Positions 63,131-64,000 of a stretch of 64,000 bases of DNA are shown here, in pieces. Origin of the DNA: an uncultured Pelagibacteraceae bacterium (lineage in GTDB: Bacteria > Pseudomonadota > Alphaproteobacteria > Pelagibacterales > Pelagibacteraceae); the NCBI GenBank assembly GCA_902518155.1, contig CABYFA010000002.1:1-64000 (forward strand). The letters run 5' to 3'. Within the stretch, counting starts at the first letter, position 1, and the number at the start of each line of letters is the position of its first letter. Position numbers and translations under genes: made by a program. The notes under the pieces are model-generated. The model worked only from the letters and a program-made list of their open reading frames with translations. It was not told the origin of the DNA and did no database searches.

Positions 63131-63529
63131 ATGAAAGATCCAAACAATCCTTGTTTATTTTGTGACGTTAAAAAAAGTGGATGCGCTCATGAAAATGATT
63201 TGGCATATGCAAGTTATGACTCTTATCCAGTTTCAGAACATCATTGTTTGATTATACCCAAAAGACACATAAAGGATTATTTTGACCTTACTAATGATGA
63301 ATTGGTTGCATGTAATGATCTTATAAAAATTGTTAAAAAAGAAATAACTAATAAAGATCCGTTAGTTAAAGGATTTAATCTAGGTACAAATATAGGAATT
63401 GTATCTGGTCAATCTATTTTACATTGTCATTTTCATCTGATTCCCCGAAGAGAAGGAGATGTTGACAATCCCCAGGGTGGAGTACGATCAGTCATTCCAA
63501 ACAAACAACATTATAAAAGAAATAATTAG
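63131..63529 (+). CDS. HIT-family nucleotide-binding protein
   Basis: A 132-aa histidine-triad protein. The N terminus has CLFCDVKKSGCAHENDLAYA (zinc-like cysteines) and the triad is LHCHFHLIPRR. IIPKRHIKDYFDL is also typical. Such enzymes hydrolyse nucleotide conjugates such as Ap4A or AMP-NH2. It follows pabC after 3 bp, so it is probably in the same transcript. Confidence 0.9.
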   Translation: MKDPNNPCLFCDVKKSGCAHENDLAYASYDSYPVSEHHCLIIPKRHIKDYFDLTNDELVACNDLIKIVKKEITNKDPLVKGFNLGTNIGIVSGQSILHCHFHLIPRREGDVDNPQGGVRSVIPNKQHYKRNN

Positions 63530-63628
63530 CCTGTTATAAAAGACAAATTGACCCCAGTTTGAGGTTGAACTATAAATTCAACTAGATATAAAACTTTAAA
63601 CTAATTCAAAATTTAACAAAAGGCGGAA

Positions 63629-64000
63629 ATGTTAAGTAACAATCCATTTTCAATTTTATCAGAAACCATTTCACCCTTTGCAATGCAATCTTTTATCATT
63701 GCAATGGTTTTGTTAATTGCAATAGGAACTATTATTCAAATGATACATCACAAAAATTTGACTTATTTTTTTAACAACGCAAAAAAAGCAAAGCTGTCAG
63801 CAACAAAAAAATTAGGGGTTGGAGAAAAAGTTTCTGTCATTGCTAAAACAACAGTGGTTGATATTGGCACAACTTCTGAATTAGGTTTTGGAAAAAGAAG
63901 ACTGGCCCATGTTCTAGGAATGTATGGTACAATTTTATTTTGGGTGTCTTCAGCTATTTTAGTTTTTTGTTACACAGGTGCTGATAAACCAAGTTCTCAA
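63629..64000 (+). CDS. membrane protein, 3' cut by window end (possibly AprM-like)
   Basis: 124 codons are visible; the gene runs past base 64000. It starts MLSNNPFSILSETISPFAMQ after an AGGCGGAA ribosome-binding site. A first helix (FIIAMVLLIAIGTIIQMI), a basic cytoplasmic loop with GVGEKVSVIAKTTVVDIGTT, and a second helix (GTILFWVSSAILVFCYTG) are seen. Histidines near RRLAHVLGMYG may bind heme. It could be the membrane anchor of adenylylsulfate reductase (AprM), but this is a weak guess. Confidence 0.5.
   Translation, partial: MLSNNPFSILSETISPFAMQSFIIAMVLLIAIGTIIQMIHHKNLTYFFNNAKKAKLSATKKLGVGEKVSVIAKTTVVDIGTTSELGFGKRRLAHVLGMYGTILFWVSSAILVFCYTGADKPSSQ

Noticed and set aside
63564-63582. GTTGAA-N7-TTCAAC hairpin before the last gene
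   Set aside because: Six-bp arms in AT-rich DNA are common by chance, and there is no other riboswitch-like conservation.

Overview
This is a 64 kb chromosomal window from a very AT-rich, tightly packed alphaproteobacterium. The best fit is a SAR11 / Pelagibacterales genome. The evidence is pervasive 1-4 nt gene overlaps, very short spacers, a TPP riboswitch directly in front of a ThiV-type sodium-solute symporter (a known SAR11 arrangement), and typical oligotroph genes (amtB, glnA, aceA, a complete SUF operon, many small transporters). The assignment is made from gene content and composition only, without database searches.

Layout, left half (1-30.5 kb, core-like): the 3' end of an AsmA-like protein, tyrS, anmK and an alpha/beta hydrolase. 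Then an iscR-sufB-C-D-S-U-(DUF59)-sufA iron-sulphur cluster operon, with a likely IscR box over the iscR promoter. A 56-aa gene with a near-consensus promoter almost touching its ATG follows, then convergent glnA, a YbaK-like deacylase with an EamA exporter, and an AldB/ExaC-type aldehyde dehydrogenase with its DUF779 partner. Next are a thioesterase, a GYD protein, an ALDH-FAH catabolic pair, ccdA, azoR, TPP riboswitch-thiV, a YadG/YadH-type ABC exporter and three glycan or sugar genes. Isocitrate lyase is divergent from a RamB/ScfR-type regulator, and the shared intergenic region is full of 9-bp TTTACAAAA repeats.

Middle (30.5-49.6 kb, accessory-looking): one minus-strand operon carries three tiny proteins, a Cas4/AddB-like PD-(D/E)XK nuclease, RmuC and a zinc-ribbon protein. 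A giant M16 peptidase sits beside a small membrane protein. A truncated 5' half of tRNA-Leu(UAA), several small orphan genes and a large restriction-like locus follow. That locus has a C5-cytosine methyltransferase convergent with a four-gene operon: a 922-aa DrmE candidate, a NERD-domain superfamily 1 helicase, a 1226-aa DrmA-like helicase and a DUF1998 DrmB-like protein. It looks like a class-2 DISARM-type anti-phage system in which a NERD helicase-nuclease occupies the place of the phospholipase-D protein DrmC. This is the most interesting system in the window.

Right half (49.6-64 kb, core-like): rseP, HU, amtB with a structured 3' region and a strong terminator, a GT9 glycosyltransferase, rhodanese, a DsbA-fold isomerase, an ABA4-like membrane protein, recX, a cysQ/DUF3553 cluster, mnmA, a 27-aa basic peptide, metC, an MFS transporter and a pabB-pabA-pabC set. 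A HIT protein and the start of a membrane protein run to the window end. No complete tRNA or rRNA, CRISPR array, insertion sequence, integrase or transposase was seen.
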